From VAZQ01 sp963702695 (GTDB lineage: Bacteria; Pseudomonadota; Alphaproteobacteria; Rhizobiales; Xanthobacteraceae), in NCBI GenBank assembly GCA_963702695.1, contig CAVPDS010000032.1, forward strand, positions 1 to 64,000: DNA of 64,000 bases, written 5' to 3'. This document shows positions 42,476-51,072 of the stretch, in pieces. The notes under the pieces were generated by a model. It was not told where the DNA came from. It worked only from the letters and a program-made list of their open reading frames with translations, and did not search any database. The position numbers were made by a program, and so were the translations under genes. Position 1 is the first letter of the stretch. Each line of letters begins with the position of its first letter.

Positions 42476-43525
42476 ATGTGGCTGAGCAATTGCTGGCAGG
42501 TGATCGCGTTTTTGAAAGAGATCGGCCCCACGCCGCTCGCGCGGACCGTGCAGAACGAGCCGATCGTCCTCTTCCGCACGCGATCGGGTGAAGCCATTGC
42601 GTTGTTCGACCGCTGCCCGCATCGGCTAGCGCCGCTCTCCTACGGCCGCGTCGTGGACGACCAGATCCAGTGCGGCTACCACGGACTGTGCTTCGACCGC
42701 GATGGCCAATGCGTGCGCGTGCCGGGGCAGGACACGGTGCCGCAACGGGCGCGGGTCAGGAAATATCCCCTGGTCGAGCGGCACGGCTTCGCCTGGATCT
42801 GGATGGGCGACGCCGGGGGCGCCGACCCCGATAAAGTCCCGGATTTTCATTGGATGGACGACCCGGCCTGGGCGGCCGTCGCGGGCTATCACCATTTCGG
42901 CGCGAACTACCAGCTCGTGAACGACAACCTGCTCGACCTCTCGCATGAAAGCTTCGTGCACGAGGAAACCATCGGCAACGAATTGGTGGCCGAGTTGCCC
43001 GCTCACGTCACACTGCACGGCGATATGATCCGCGTGCATCGCGACATGCTCAACATCGAAGCGCCGCCGTTCTACAAACGGACCACCGGATTCACCGGCC
43101 GGATCAATCGCTGGCATACCAATCATTTCACGCCGCCCGGCTTTCACGTGATCGAGAACGGCTCAATGCCGGCCGACGCGCCCGACAAGAGCCACGCGCT
43201 CGAGCGCAAGGTGCTCAACCTGATCACGCCGGAGACCACCACATCGTCGCACTATTTCTGGGGCGTCGTGCGCCAGTTCAGGCGTGACGACCCGGCGCTG
43301 GACGACATCATCCGCGAGGGGATCATCCGCACCTTCGACCAGGACAAGGCGATCCTCGAAGCGCAGCAGCGGGCGATCGGCTCCGAGCCGGACAAGATCT
43401 CGTTCCCGCTCTCGATCCGCGTCGATGCCGGACCGGTGCAAGGCCGCAAGCTTATGCAGGCGATGCTGGCGCGCGAGGCTGCCGGCGGCAGCGACACGCC
43501 CACGCACGCAATGATCGGCGCGTAA
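42476..43525 (+). CDS. Rieske non-heme iron oxygenase (VanA-like)
   Basis: A 349-residue aromatic ring oxygenase or O-demethylase oxygenase subunit. It has the Rieske [2Fe-2S] site CPHRLAPLSYG (Cys, His) and CGYHGLCF (Cys, His), and the mononuclear iron site DNLLDLSHESFVHEETIG, where the two His (DLSHESFVH) and an Asp bind iron. Length and order match vanillate demethylase and related phthalate-type enzymes. A reductase partner is not in the window. The substrate is not readable, but the surrounding hydrolase and binding proteins suggest an aromatic ester. Confidence 0.9.
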   Translation: MWLSNCWQVIAFLKEIGPTPLARTVQNEPIVLFRTRSGEAIALFDRCPHRLAPLSYGRVVDDQIQCGYHGLCFDRDGQCVRVPGQDTVPQRARVRKYPLVERHGFAWIWMGDAGGADPDKVPDFHWMDDPAWAAVAGYHHFGANYQLVNDNLLDLSHESFVHEETIGNELVAELPAHVTLHGDMIRVHRDMLNIEAPPFYKRTTGFTGRINRWHTNHFTPPGFHVIENGSMPADAPDKSHALERKVLNLITPETTTSSHYFWGVVRQFRRDDPALDDIIREGIIRTFDQDKAILEAQQRAIGSEPDKISFPLSIRVDAGPVQGRKLMQAMLAREAAGGSDTPTHAMIGA

Positions 43526-43562
43526 GCTCGCGTGGTCGGCGCATGGCCTGTGCGGTGAACAA

Positions 43563-44528
43563 CTATTCCGACTTGAGCGTGGCCCTGACGATCGGCCCCC
43601 AATGCTCGACCTCGGCCTGCATGTAGCGCGACAGTTCTGCCGGGGTGTAGTGCGGCGTCTGCGCCCCGGCATTCACCAGGTAGCGGTGCAGTTCCGGCCG
43701 GTCGAAGCTCTTGATTACTTCGCGGTTGACCGTGTCAACGATCTCCCGCGGCAGGTGGGCGGGGCCGGAAACCGTGTACCAGGTCGTGATCACGAGATCG
43801 TCGTAGCCGAGCTCCTGCAGCGTCGGGACATCGGGAATGCCCTCCAAACGGCGCGCCGAGGAGGACGCGAGCGGGATCAGGCGGCGGGAGAAGACAATGT
43901 GCTCACGCGCCGTAGTCCAGTTCAAACTGCCAAACTGCACGCGGCCCGCCACCAGATCGGCCACCGCGGCGCTGCCCGCCTTGTAGGGCACGTGCGCGAG
44001 CTTGATATGGTCCTTGGCCGCGATGTATTCGGTCACCAGGTTGCCCACCGTCCCGGTGCCGGCCGTTACGTATTCGATCCGATCCCGAGCCCTCCCCGCC
44101 AGTGCCTCCAGCTCCTTCAGCGTTCGCACGCCGACCGCGGGATTCGCCAGGAGGATCGTCGGCGCACCGCCGATATAGGCCATGTGCGTGAAGTCGCGCA
44201 CGGCATCGAACCCAGGTTTCCCGCTGACCGCCGCTGCGATCACATGCGAGGACATCCCACCTACGATGAGCGTGTAGCCATCCGGCGCGGCGTGGGCGAC
44301 ATATTGCGACGCCAGCAGTCCGCCGCCGCCCGGGCGGTTCTCGACCTGGAATGGCTGTCCCAGCGACAGGCTCAGTGCATTGGCGACCAGATGGCTGACG
44401 GTATCCGCCGCGCCGCCAACGGCGAACGGCGAGATGAGGCGCACCGGCCGGGTCGGCCAATCGGCAGCGACTGCGCTGCTGCTCAACAGCGAGAACACGC
44501 ACAGATGAAGCCACCCATACGCCCGCAT
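43563..44528 (-). CDS. Bug-family solute-binding protein B
   Basis: A 321-residue TctC-like protein (ADWPTRPVRLISPFAVGGAA after the signal HLCVFSLLSSSAVA). It has VENRPGGGGLLASQYVAHAAPDG, AHVPYKAGSAAVADLVAGRVQ and GPAHLPREIVDTVNREVIKSF. It is a different branch from A and C. The start at 44528 gives a good signal peptide; the longer frame upstream does not. It lies between the Rieske gene (opposite strand) and paralogue C, with 93 bases to C containing a fragment of the dispersed repeat (about 44580-44615). Confidence 0.9.
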   Translation of the reverse strand: MRAYGWLHLCVFSLLSSSAVAADWPTRPVRLISPFAVGGAADTVSHLVANALSLSLGQPFQVENRPGGGGLLASQYVAHAAPDGYTLIVGGMSSHVIAAAVSGKPGFDAVRDFTHMAYIGGAPTILLANPAVGVRTLKELEALAGRARDRIEYVTAGTGTVGNLVTEYIAAKDHIKLAHVPYKAGSAAVADLVAGRVQFGSLNWTTAREHIVFSRRLIPLASSSARRLEGIPDVPTLQELGYDDLVITTWYTVSGPAHLPREIVDTVNREVIKSFDRPELHRYLVNAGAQTPHYTPAELSRYMQAEVEHWGPIVRATLKSE

Positions 44529-44621
44529 TCTATTTCCCCGCCTATTTTTGACCGTCTTCTTAAGAGCTTTTCTCAGGCCGCATGATTTCGTCCGAAAAGG
44601 CTGCAACTTTCCGGCCCTGAC

Positions 44622-45647
44622 TTAGTCCAGATTGGGAACCAGTTTCTTGATCGTGTCTACCATCGCCGGCGATGTCTCGTAGAGCTGCGCAACCAGGCGT
44701 TCCAGATGTTCGGGCGGCCGATAGGCCATGTCGAGCTTCATCTTCTCGGCTTCCGCCAACAGATCGCGATCCTGCACTGCGTCGGCTATCGCCTTGCGCA
44801 TGATCTCGATGCGCTCCTTCGGTACGCCCGGCGGAAACACGTAGGGGCGCCCGAATTCGACGCTGGAAAAGATGAAGCGCATGAGTTGGCGCTGCTCATC
44901 GGTCTTCGCCATTTCGAAGATTGACGGCACATCAGGGATTTCCGTTATCGGCGCCTCCTCGACGCGAAAGAGTATGTGCAGCTTGCCTTCCCGGAACAGC
45001 CGATCATAGGTGCGGAACTGACTGTAGGACGAACAGACGCCCTGGAGCTCGCCCCGCTCGATCGCGAGCAGCACGTTTTGCGCCGCCTTGTAGCCCTCGA
45101 TGATGCGGAATTTGGTGCCGAGCACATGGTTGAGAACGGTCGGCACGATACTCAGTGTCGAGGCTGCGCCGGAGCCGCCCACGATGAGCTCGGTGCGAAA
45201 GAGATCGGCCGGCGCCTTGACCGCTGAGGACGTCACCGCGGTGCACACGCGGCCCGGAAACGATGTGGCGCCGAGCCAATTGAATTGCCGTGGGTCGGCC
45301 TCGATGTTCGGCTGGCCCATCATCGCCTGGCTCGGGAAATTGCGGGAGAACGTGCCGATGACGGTGCCGTCGCGCGGGGCCTGGACGTAGACGTAGTTGG
45401 CCGCGACGATGCTCGCGGCCTGGGTCATGTTCTGGACAATGATCGAGGGGTGCCCAGGGATGTACTTACCGAGATAACGGGCGAGAAGGCGGCCGCCGAC
45501 ATCGTGGTCATTGCCGACCGGGTGGCCGACGATCAGGCGAACCTGCTTGTTGTGGTAGAAATCCTGCGGCGCCTGGCCTTGGGCGACGGAAACGCCTCCC
45601 AGACCGAGGGCAAGGAGCGCCGCGAGCATCGATCCCCTGGTGGTCAT
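44622..45647 (-). CDS. Bug-family solute-binding protein C (paralogue of A)
   Basis: A 341-residue protein, with signal MTTRGSMLAALLALGLGGVS and mature start APQDFYHNKQVRLIVGHPVG. It follows protein A almost block by block: GHPVGNDHDVGGRLLARYLG, NMTQAASIVAANYVY, NHVLGTKFRIIEGYKAAQN, SVEFGRPYVFPPGVPKERIE and KKLVPNLD at the end. The duplication of A/C on both sides of the Rieske and B genes suggests a local duplication with insertion or rearrangement. The ligand is unknown. Confidence 0.9.
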   Translation of the reverse strand: MTTRGSMLAALLALGLGGVSVAQGQAPQDFYHNKQVRLIVGHPVGNDHDVGGRLLARYLGKYIPGHPSIIVQNMTQAASIVAANYVYVQAPRDGTVIGTFSRNFPSQAMMGQPNIEADPRQFNWLGATSFPGRVCTAVTSSAVKAPADLFRTELIVGGSGAASTLSIVPTVLNHVLGTKFRIIEGYKAAQNVLLAIERGELQGVCSSYSQFRTYDRLFREGKLHILFRVEEAPITEIPDVPSIFEMAKTDEQRQLMRFIFSSVEFGRPYVFPPGVPKERIEIMRKAIADAVQDRDLLAEAEKMKLDMAYRPPEHLERLVAQLYETSPAMVDTIKKLVPNLD

Positions 45648-45677
45648 CCTTTTCCGCGCTTTCGGCGCCTCCCGATC

Positions 45678-45957
45678 CTACAGCTCGCGGCCGATCTTGC
45701 GGTCGAGGGAATAGGAGCCGCCGCCGCGCCGTGCAACGCGATCGCAACCATGCCCCACAGCCGCGTGTATTCATAGCCGCGGTTGAGGCAGGAGAATCCC
45801 GTGCCCCAATATTGGACGAATGTCAGATAGTCCACTCGATCGCGACCGCGGCAGCGAAGAAGCGCGTGAACAAGCAAATCGCCCAGCTCAGGGGAATAAC
45901 GGCATCGTAAAAGGGTTTCAGAAACGGCAGAAGAAGTTCGCGCTGGCGTTCCGCCAT
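45678..45957 (-). pseudogene. DoxX-family membrane protein remnant (internal deletion and two frame changes)
   Basis: Pieces of a DoxX protein follow each other in different frames: MAERQRELLLPFLKPFYDAV, IPLSWAICLFTRFFAAAVAI, then YLTFVQYWGTGFSCLNRGYEY with TRLWGMVAIAL, then GGGSYSLDRKIGREL to the stop at 45678-45680. Compared with usual DoxX proteins of about 150 residues, the stretch between LSWAI and LFTR (membrane helices with HG..K) is missing. The remnant is only 280 bases long. Not functional. Confidence 0.65.
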
Positions 45958-46119
45958 TCCTTGGCCCCCCACCGGCCGTTGATGGACAGGGAGGCTCGGT
46001 TGTCGGTGCTGGACTCTCCAACAGTCGCTTGCCGCAGGTATCTCCCGGCTGCATGGCGGGCGTGACCAAGCCGACGAGGTCGTATTATGATAGGGTCGGG
46101 GCGCCGGGAGCCGTCCAGA

Positions 46120-47643
46120 ATGCAGCTATCAGTCCTTCGACGCGAACTGCGCGGCATCGTGATCGCGCTGCTAATGGTCGCTGTCACCACGCTTTTCGCC
46201 TATTTCCTGGTAAAATACCTGTATCTACGGCGAGGATCGGTGCTGTACCTGGTGCCGGTCCTGCTGGCCAGTTGGCACCTCGGGCTGCTGCCGGCGATGG
46301 TGGCCGGAGTGGCGGGCCTGCTCTGGTCCGGCTACCTGTTCTATTCGCCCGACTACAGTTTCTTTTATTTCGTTGCGCAGCCGTTCGAACTCATCAATCT
46401 CTTCGTGTTCATGGGCGTCGCGACGACCACGAGCCATCTCGCCACTTCCATGAAGCGCCAGACCGAGCTCGCGCGGCGGCGCGAGCGGGAGATGAGCGAC
46501 CTCTACACCTTCTCGCGACGACTTGCGGCGGCGCCTTCGGCCGCGGACATCTACCACGCGATCGAGCAGCATCTTGCGAACCTGACGGGGCGTAGAGTCG
46601 TCCTGTTTCGCACCGGTGGACGGCCGGGCGATCCGGGCCAGCCGAATTCGGCGGTCCCAGACCGGGTCCGCACGGCCATCGATGAGGTCGAAAAAGGCGT
46701 GAGATCGGAGAGCACGCTCGACGACGGCACCGGCAATATCTGGCTTATCCGTCCGGTCTCGCAGAAGACCTCCGACTTCGGCGTGATCGCGGTCGACCTC
46801 GGCCGCCTGCAGGTCGAGGCGGTCGACGACATGCGCCAGCGCATCGAGGAGGTCCTGTCCGATGCGGCGGCGACGCTGGAGCGCCTCGACGTTGCCCGCG
46901 CCATCAATGAAGCCAAGATGCGCGCCGAGACAGAGCAACTGCGCGAGGCGCTGATTGGCTCGGTGTCGCATGAACTGCGGACCCCGCTGGCCTCGATCCT
47001 GGGGGCCGCGACCGTGCTATGGCAGTCCCCGGTCATCGCCAATGACGAGCGGACGAAGTCGCTGGCGGGAGTAGTGCGCGATGAAGCCGAGCGGCTCAAC
47101 AACGACATCCAGAACCTGCTCGACGCGACCCGGATCAGCCGCGACCAGGTCAAGCCGCGGCCGGAATGGATCGAGCCAGCCGACATCGTCAACACCACGC
47201 TGGAACGGCGGCGGCGCCGGCTGGCTGGTCACAATATCTCGATCGACATGGACTCGAATCTGCCATTCATCTATGTCGATCCGGTTCTGACCGGACAGGC
47301 CTTCGTACAAATTGTGGACAACGCAGCCAAATATTCCCCCCAAGGTTCAACCATTACCGTGGCCGCGAAGCGCAATGGCGAAGAATTGGAGCTGTCGGTC
47401 CAGGACGCGGGGGCGGGCCTTACGCCGGAGGAAAAGTCCCATCTCGGGGAGCGGTTCTTCCGTGCGCCACGGCATGCCAGCACTGCGTCCGGCTCAGGCC
47501 TCGGGCTTTGGATCGCCAAGGCCTTCGTGAGCGCCAATGGCGGGCGGCTTGCCGCGGCCAGCGCCGGCGCCAACCAGGGAACCACGGTCTCGCTCCATTT
47601 GCCGCTTCCAACGCATCCACCCGAGGACAGTCCCGATGACTGA
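46120..47643 (+). CDS. KdpD-like sensor histidine kinase lacking the KdpD N-terminal domain
   Basis: A 507-residue protein. N-terminal four-helix DUF4118 membrane part (GIVIALLMVAVTTLFAYFLV, VLYLVPVLLASWHLGLLPAM, LFYSPDYSFFYFVAQP, INLFVFMGVATTTSHL), a GAF-like middle (SDLYTFSRRLAAAPSAADIY, VVLFRTGGRPGDPGQ), then HisKA (LIGSVSHELRTPLASILGAA, phospho-His at about residue 284) and HATPase (VDNAAKYSPQGSTITVAAK, SGSGLGLWIAKAFV). It lacks the cytosolic KdpD/Usp sensor domain of full KdpD. It overlaps the response regulator downstream (47636-47643). No kdpFABC genes are in the window, so the signal and targets are unknown. Confidence 0.9.
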   Translation: MQLSVLRRELRGIVIALLMVAVTTLFAYFLVKYLYLRRGSVLYLVPVLLASWHLGLLPAMVAGVAGLLWSGYLFYSPDYSFFYFVAQPFELINLFVFMGVATTTSHLATSMKRQTELARRREREMSDLYTFSRRLAAAPSAADIYHAIEQHLANLTGRRVVLFRTGGRPGDPGQPNSAVPDRVRTAIDEVEKGVRSESTLDDGTGNIWLIRPVSQKTSDFGVIAVDLGRLQVEAVDDMRQRIEEVLSDAAATLERLDVARAINEAKMRAETEQLREALIGSVSHELRTPLASILGAATVLWQSPVIANDERTKSLAGVVRDEAERLNNDIQNLLDATRISRDQVKPRPEWIEPADIVNTTLERRRRRLAGHNISIDMDSNLPFIYVDPVLTGQAFVQIVDNAAKYSPQGSTITVAAKRNGEELELSVQDAGAGLTPEEKSHLGERFFRAPRHASTASGSGLGLWIAKAFVSANGGRLAAASAGANQGTTVSLHLPLPTHPPEDSPDD

Positions 47644-48355
47644 AGCTTCCCCCGTCGTTCTGGTGATCGACGATGAAGTGCAAATCCGGCGTTTTGTGCG
47701 CGCCGGGCTCGAACTCGACGGCTTCGTCGTGCAGGAGGCGGAAAGCGGCAGCGACGCGCTACGTTGGGTCACGATGAAGCCGCCCGACCTCATCATCCTC
47801 GATCTCGGGCTTCCCGATATGGACGGCAGCGAGGTATTGGAGCGCTTGCGGGCGTGGTCAGCGGTGCCGCTAATCGTGCTGTCCGTGCGATCGAACGAGA
47901 CTGAAAAGGTGCGGCTGCTCGAGGCCGGCGCGGACGACTACGTGGTCAAGCCGTTCGGCATGGCGGAACTGCTGGCGCGCGCGCACGCGGCGATGCGGCG
48001 GCAGGTGCGGGCCGCCTCCGAAGAGCCGGTGGTCAAGGTGGGGCCGCTCGCGATCGATCTCGCGGCACGCATGGTGACCATCAACGGCGATCGGGTGGTG
48101 CTGACGCCGAAGGAGTACCGCCTGCTGCAGATTCTCGCACAGCACGCCGGCAACGTGGTGACGCACCAATACCTGCTGAAGGAGATCTGGGGATCGCCGC
48201 ACGTCCACGATACGCATTACCTGCGCATCTTCGTGCGCAAGCTGCGACAGAAGATCGAGGCCGACCCGACCCAGCCGCAAATCCTGATGACCGAGCTCGG
48301 GATCGGCTATCGCCTCGCGACCCCCGAGCCGGCGGCGCCGGTGCCGGCGGCCTAG
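47636..48355 (+). CDS. KdpE-like OmpR-family response regulator
   Basis: A 239-residue protein. Receiver domain: VVLVIDDEVQIRRFVRAGLE (acidic pair Asp12-Asp13), phospho-acceptor Asp56 in LIILDLGLPDMDGSEV, LIVLSVRSNE, and DDYVVKPFGMAELLAR (Lys). The C-terminal winged helix has VLTPKEYRLLQILAQHAGNV and HYLRIFVRKLRQKIEADP. Start ATG at 47636 overlaps the end of the kinase gene, so both are translated together. Confidence 0.93.
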   Translation: MTEASPVVLVIDDEVQIRRFVRAGLELDGFVVQEAESGSDALRWVTMKPPDLIILDLGLPDMDGSEVLERLRAWSAVPLIVLSVRSNETEKVRLLEAGADDYVVKPFGMAELLARAHAAMRRQVRAASEEPVVKVGPLAIDLAARMVTINGDRVVLTPKEYRLLQILAQHAGNVVTHQYLLKEIWGSPHVHDTHYLRIFVRKLRQKIEADPTQPQILMTELGIGYRLATPEPAAPVPAA

Positions 48356-48461
48356 AGCATGATTCCGGAAAGTTGCAGACTTTTCGGATCGGATCATGCG
48401 ACTGATCAAAGAGAAGCGGAGCAAGATCGCTTCAATCTGAAGCGATCTTGGTCTTAAGGCC
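48354..48461. repeat. Dispersed ~105-bp palindromic repeat, copy 2
   Basis: Near-identical to the copy at 40010-40117 (AGAGCATGATTCCGGAAAG, GCAGACTTTTCGGATCGGAT). It starts within the stop codon of the response regulator. Confidence 0.75.
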
Positions 48462-48479
48462 TTGAAATGTGCTCGGCTC

Positions 48480-48559
48480 GTCCCCGCGAAAGCGGGGACG
48501 CAGGGACAGAAGTTCAACCGTTCGAGCAAGGCCCCCTGGATTCCCGCGTGCGCGGGAAT
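48480..48559. repeat. Two short GC-rich hairpins (REP-like)
   Basis: GTCCCCGC-GAAA-GCGGGGAC at 48480-48499 and ATTCCCGCG-TG-CGCGGGAAT at 48540-48559. Both are perfect stems in the gap between convergent genes. No T-run follows either, so they look like REP elements rather than terminators. Confidence 0.65.
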
Positions 48560-48572
48560 GGGCGGACGCGCG

Positions 48573-49136
48573 CTACCCCTTCGCCAGTTCGGCCTTGATC
48601 GCGCGCCGCTTTTCCGGCGCGTAGAGGGCGGGATAGTCGTAGGTCAGCGGCCGCGTGCGCTCGACGTGAAGCGTGGCGAAGACCGGGCCGGTTTCTCCCA
48701 GCACGTGGCCGACCTGCTGCTCGAACGACGATAGCTCCGAAAAGTCGTGGCAGCTCGCGTAGCCGGCGGAACGGGCGATGCCGGTGAAATCCACCTTCTG
48801 GTTCGGGATCGGGTGGCTGCCGTTCGCCTCGTAGCAACCGTTGTTGCAGACGAAATGCACGAAGTTCGTGGGCGCGACCGCGGCGATCGTGACAAGGCCG
48901 CCGAGATTCATCAGCAGCGAGCCGTCGCCGTCGAGGATCACGATGCGCTTGTCCGGCCGCGCCAGCGCAAGCCCCAGTCCATGCGAGGACGCCAGCCCCA
49001 TCGCGCCCATGGAGAAGTAGTTCATCACGCGCGGATTGAGTTCATTCCATTCCGCGGCTGAACTATACGTCGCGATGACAATCTCGTCGGTCACGTGCCG
49101 CGCCAGGATCTTGAAGGCTTCTTCTCGTTTCATCAT
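48573..49136 (-). CDS. TPP-dependent decarboxylase, beta (TPP-binding) subunit; sulfopyruvate/phosphonopyruvate decarboxylase-like
   Basis: A 187-residue protein. The TPP/Mg motif is visible as RIVILDGDGSLLMNLGGLVT and, 25 residues on, FVHFVCNNGCYEANGSHP, the classical GDG...NN pattern. It resembles ComE and the C-terminal half of phosphonopyruvate decarboxylase, enzymes that decarboxylate a 3-carbon acid with a strong polar substituent. The gene overlaps the alpha-subunit gene by ATGATG at 49133-49138. Both subunits are needed for a full enzyme. Substrate unknown. Confidence 0.8.
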   Translation of the reverse strand: MMKREEAFKILARHVTDEIVIATYSSAAEWNELNPRVMNYFSMGAMGLASSHGLGLALARPDKRIVILDGDGSLLMNLGGLVTIAAVAPTNFVHFVCNNGCYEANGSHPIPNQKVDFTGIARSAGYASCHDFSELSSFEQQVGHVLGETGPVFATLHVERTRPLTYDYPALYAPEKRRAIKAELAKG

Positions 49137-49675
49137 GACGTTGCGGGCCTCCGGCCGATGAGGATGACGACAGGGAGTGAGCTTTTGTAGGCCTTCTCGA
49201 TCGCGGGCGCGATCTTCGGCACGTCGGAGTCCTGGCTCACGAGCAAGTGCTCGATCCCCATCGCGTCGCAGATCGGCTCGATGATGCGCACGCCATAGCG
49301 GCCGGACTCGGTCGGCGCCCGCTCCGGCTCGTGACCGAGCAGGCCAACCATCATGCAGATCGGCTGCTTGTATTCAACCGCGACCGCGCGGATCGCGTTC
49401 AGCGAATCGAGAAAACCCGTGTACTGGATCAGGGTCAGCGCCCGCTTGTCGCTATAGGACAGGCCCGACGCGATGCCGATGCACTCGTCCTCCTTGCAAA
49501 CACGCACCAGCCGCAGGCCCTTGTCGTTGGCGATCGGCCGCAACAGGCCGGCGCTGGTGTGGATGTCGGGCACCGCGAGCACGTATTCCACCCCCGCGCT
49601 CTTGATCGCGGCGATGATGCTCGAACCTTTCAGTTCGACTTTGGGCTGTTCGGCCGTTGCCGTCGTCGCATTCAT
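49133..49675 (-). CDS. TPP-dependent decarboxylase, alpha subunit (N-terminal TPP domain)
   Basis: A 180-residue protein, starting MNATTATAEQPKVELKGSSI. Its segments SAGVEYVLAVPDIHTSAGLL, RVCKEDECIGIASGLSYSDK (with the catalytic Glu of the PYR domain as ...KEDECIG), RALTLIQYTGFLDSLNAIRA and PICMMVGLLGHEPERAPTES match ComD-like alpha subunits. It precedes the beta subunit and follows argG after 73 bases, all on the minus strand. Confidence 0.8.
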   Translation of the reverse strand: MNATTATAEQPKVELKGSSIIAAIKSAGVEYVLAVPDIHTSAGLLRPIANDKGLRLVRVCKEDECIGIASGLSYSDKRALTLIQYTGFLDSLNAIRAVAVEYKQPICMMVGLLGHEPERAPTESGRYGVRIIEPICDAMGIEHLLVSQDSDVPKIAPAIEKAYKSSLPVVILIGRRPATS

Positions 49676-49748
49676 CCGCGAAACTCCCCGTGGCGCTCTT
49701 TCAACTTGGGCTGCCAGATAAAGCCAAATCGGAACGGGCTGCAACCGC

Positions 49749-50981
49749 TCAAAGCTTGAGCTTTCGCTTGCGCTGGCCGAGCGTGCGCAACCGCAACGCG
49801 TTGAGCCGGATAAATCCCGCCGCGTCGCGGTGGTCGTAAGCCACCGCGCCCTCTTCGAACGTGACGAGATCCTGGTCGTAGAGCGAATATTTGCTGGAAC
49901 GGCCGACAACCGTGACGTTGCCCTTGTATAGCTTGAGCTTGACCGTCCCGGTCACGAACTCCTGCGACCTGTCGATTGCCGCTTGCAGCATGTCGCGCTC
50001 AGGGGCGAACCAGAACCCGTTGTAAACGAGCTCTGCATATTTCGGCATCAGTTCGTCCTTGAGGTGCATCGCGCCGCGGTCGAGCGTGATCAACTCGATC
50101 CCGCGGTGGGCGAAATAAAGGATCGTGCCGCCCGGCGTCTCGTACATGCCGCGCGACTTCATGCCGACGAAGCGGTTCTCGACCAGGTCGAGCCGGCCGA
50201 TGCCGTTGGCGCGGCCGAGCCCGTTGAGATGCGCGAGCAGCACCGCCGGCGACATCGCCTTGCCGTCGATCGCGACCGCGTCGCCGCGCTCGAAGTCGAC
50301 ACTGAGGTAGGTTGGCTTGTCCGGCGCATCCTCGGGGTTGATGGTGCGGCTGTAGACGTAGTCCGGCACTTCCTGCGCGGGGTCTTCCAGCACCTTTCCC
50401 TCGGAGGAAGCGTGCAGCAGGTTGGCATCAACAGAGAACGGCGCCTCGCCGCGCTTATCCTTGGCGATCGGGATCTGGTGCTGCTCGGCGAAGGCGATCA
50501 GCGCCTCTCGCGAACGCAGGTCCCACTCGCGCCACGGCGCGATCACCTTCACGTCGGGCTTGAGGGCGTAGTAGGTGAGTTCGAACCGCACCTGATCGTT
50601 GCCCTTGCCGGTCGCCCCGTGCGCGACCGCGTCGGCGCCGACCCTCTCGGCGATCTCGATCTGCTTCTTGGCGATGAGCGGGCGCGCGATCGACGTTCCG
50701 AGCAGATATTGCCCCTCATAGAGCGCATTGGCCCGGAACATCGGGAAGACGTACTCGCGCACGAACTCCTCGCGCAGATCCTCGATGAAGATGTTCTCCG
50801 GCTTGATGCCGAGGAGCAGGGCTTTGTCGCGGGCGGGCCCGAGCTCCTCGCCCTGGCCGAGATCGGCCGTGAAAGTCACCACCTCGCAGCCGTAGGTGGT
50901 CTGCAGCCATTTCAGAATGATCGAGGTGTCGAGCCCACCGGAATAAGCGAGCACCACCTTCTTCACGTCACCTTGAGGCAT
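49749..50981 (-). CDS. argG: Argininosuccinate synthase
   Basis: Joins citrulline and aspartate using ATP in arginine synthesis, in the cytosol. A 410-residue protein, the usual length. The N-type ATP loop AYSGGLDTSIILKWL is at residues 12-26, and the family motifs GATGKGNDQVRFE and RGEAPFSVDANLLHASSEGK follow. The C-terminus is basic (QRKRKLKL). Intact, with the start at 50981 and no overlap upstream. It appears to be the first gene of a set with the TPP decarboxylase subunits, but this is only strand and spacing. Confidence 0.97.
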   Translation of the reverse strand: MPQGDVKKVVLAYSGGLDTSIILKWLQTTYGCEVVTFTADLGQGEELGPARDKALLLGIKPENIFIEDLREEFVREYVFPMFRANALYEGQYLLGTSIARPLIAKKQIEIAERVGADAVAHGATGKGNDQVRFELTYYALKPDVKVIAPWREWDLRSREALIAFAEQHQIPIAKDKRGEAPFSVDANLLHASSEGKVLEDPAQEVPDYVYSRTINPEDAPDKPTYLSVDFERGDAVAIDGKAMSPAVLLAHLNGLGRANGIGRLDLVENRFVGMKSRGMYETPGGTILYFAHRGIELITLDRGAMHLKDELMPKYAELVYNGFWFAPERDMLQAAIDRSQEFVTGTVKLKLYKGNVTVVGRSSKYSLYDQDLVTFEEGAVAYDHRDAAGFIRLNALRLRTLGQRKRKLKL

Positions 50982-51072
50982 GGAATGATCCGCGGTCGGA
51001 AGGGCCGTTTGCCGGCCCCGAAAAGTCGCGCGGACTATAGGGGGAAGCGGTGGAGTTGCAAGGTTTTGACGG

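Noticed and set aside
46120..48355. kdp potassium transport operon
   Set aside because: Only a kinase and regulator are present; no kdpF, A, B or C genes in the flanks and the kinase lacks the KdpD sensor domain.
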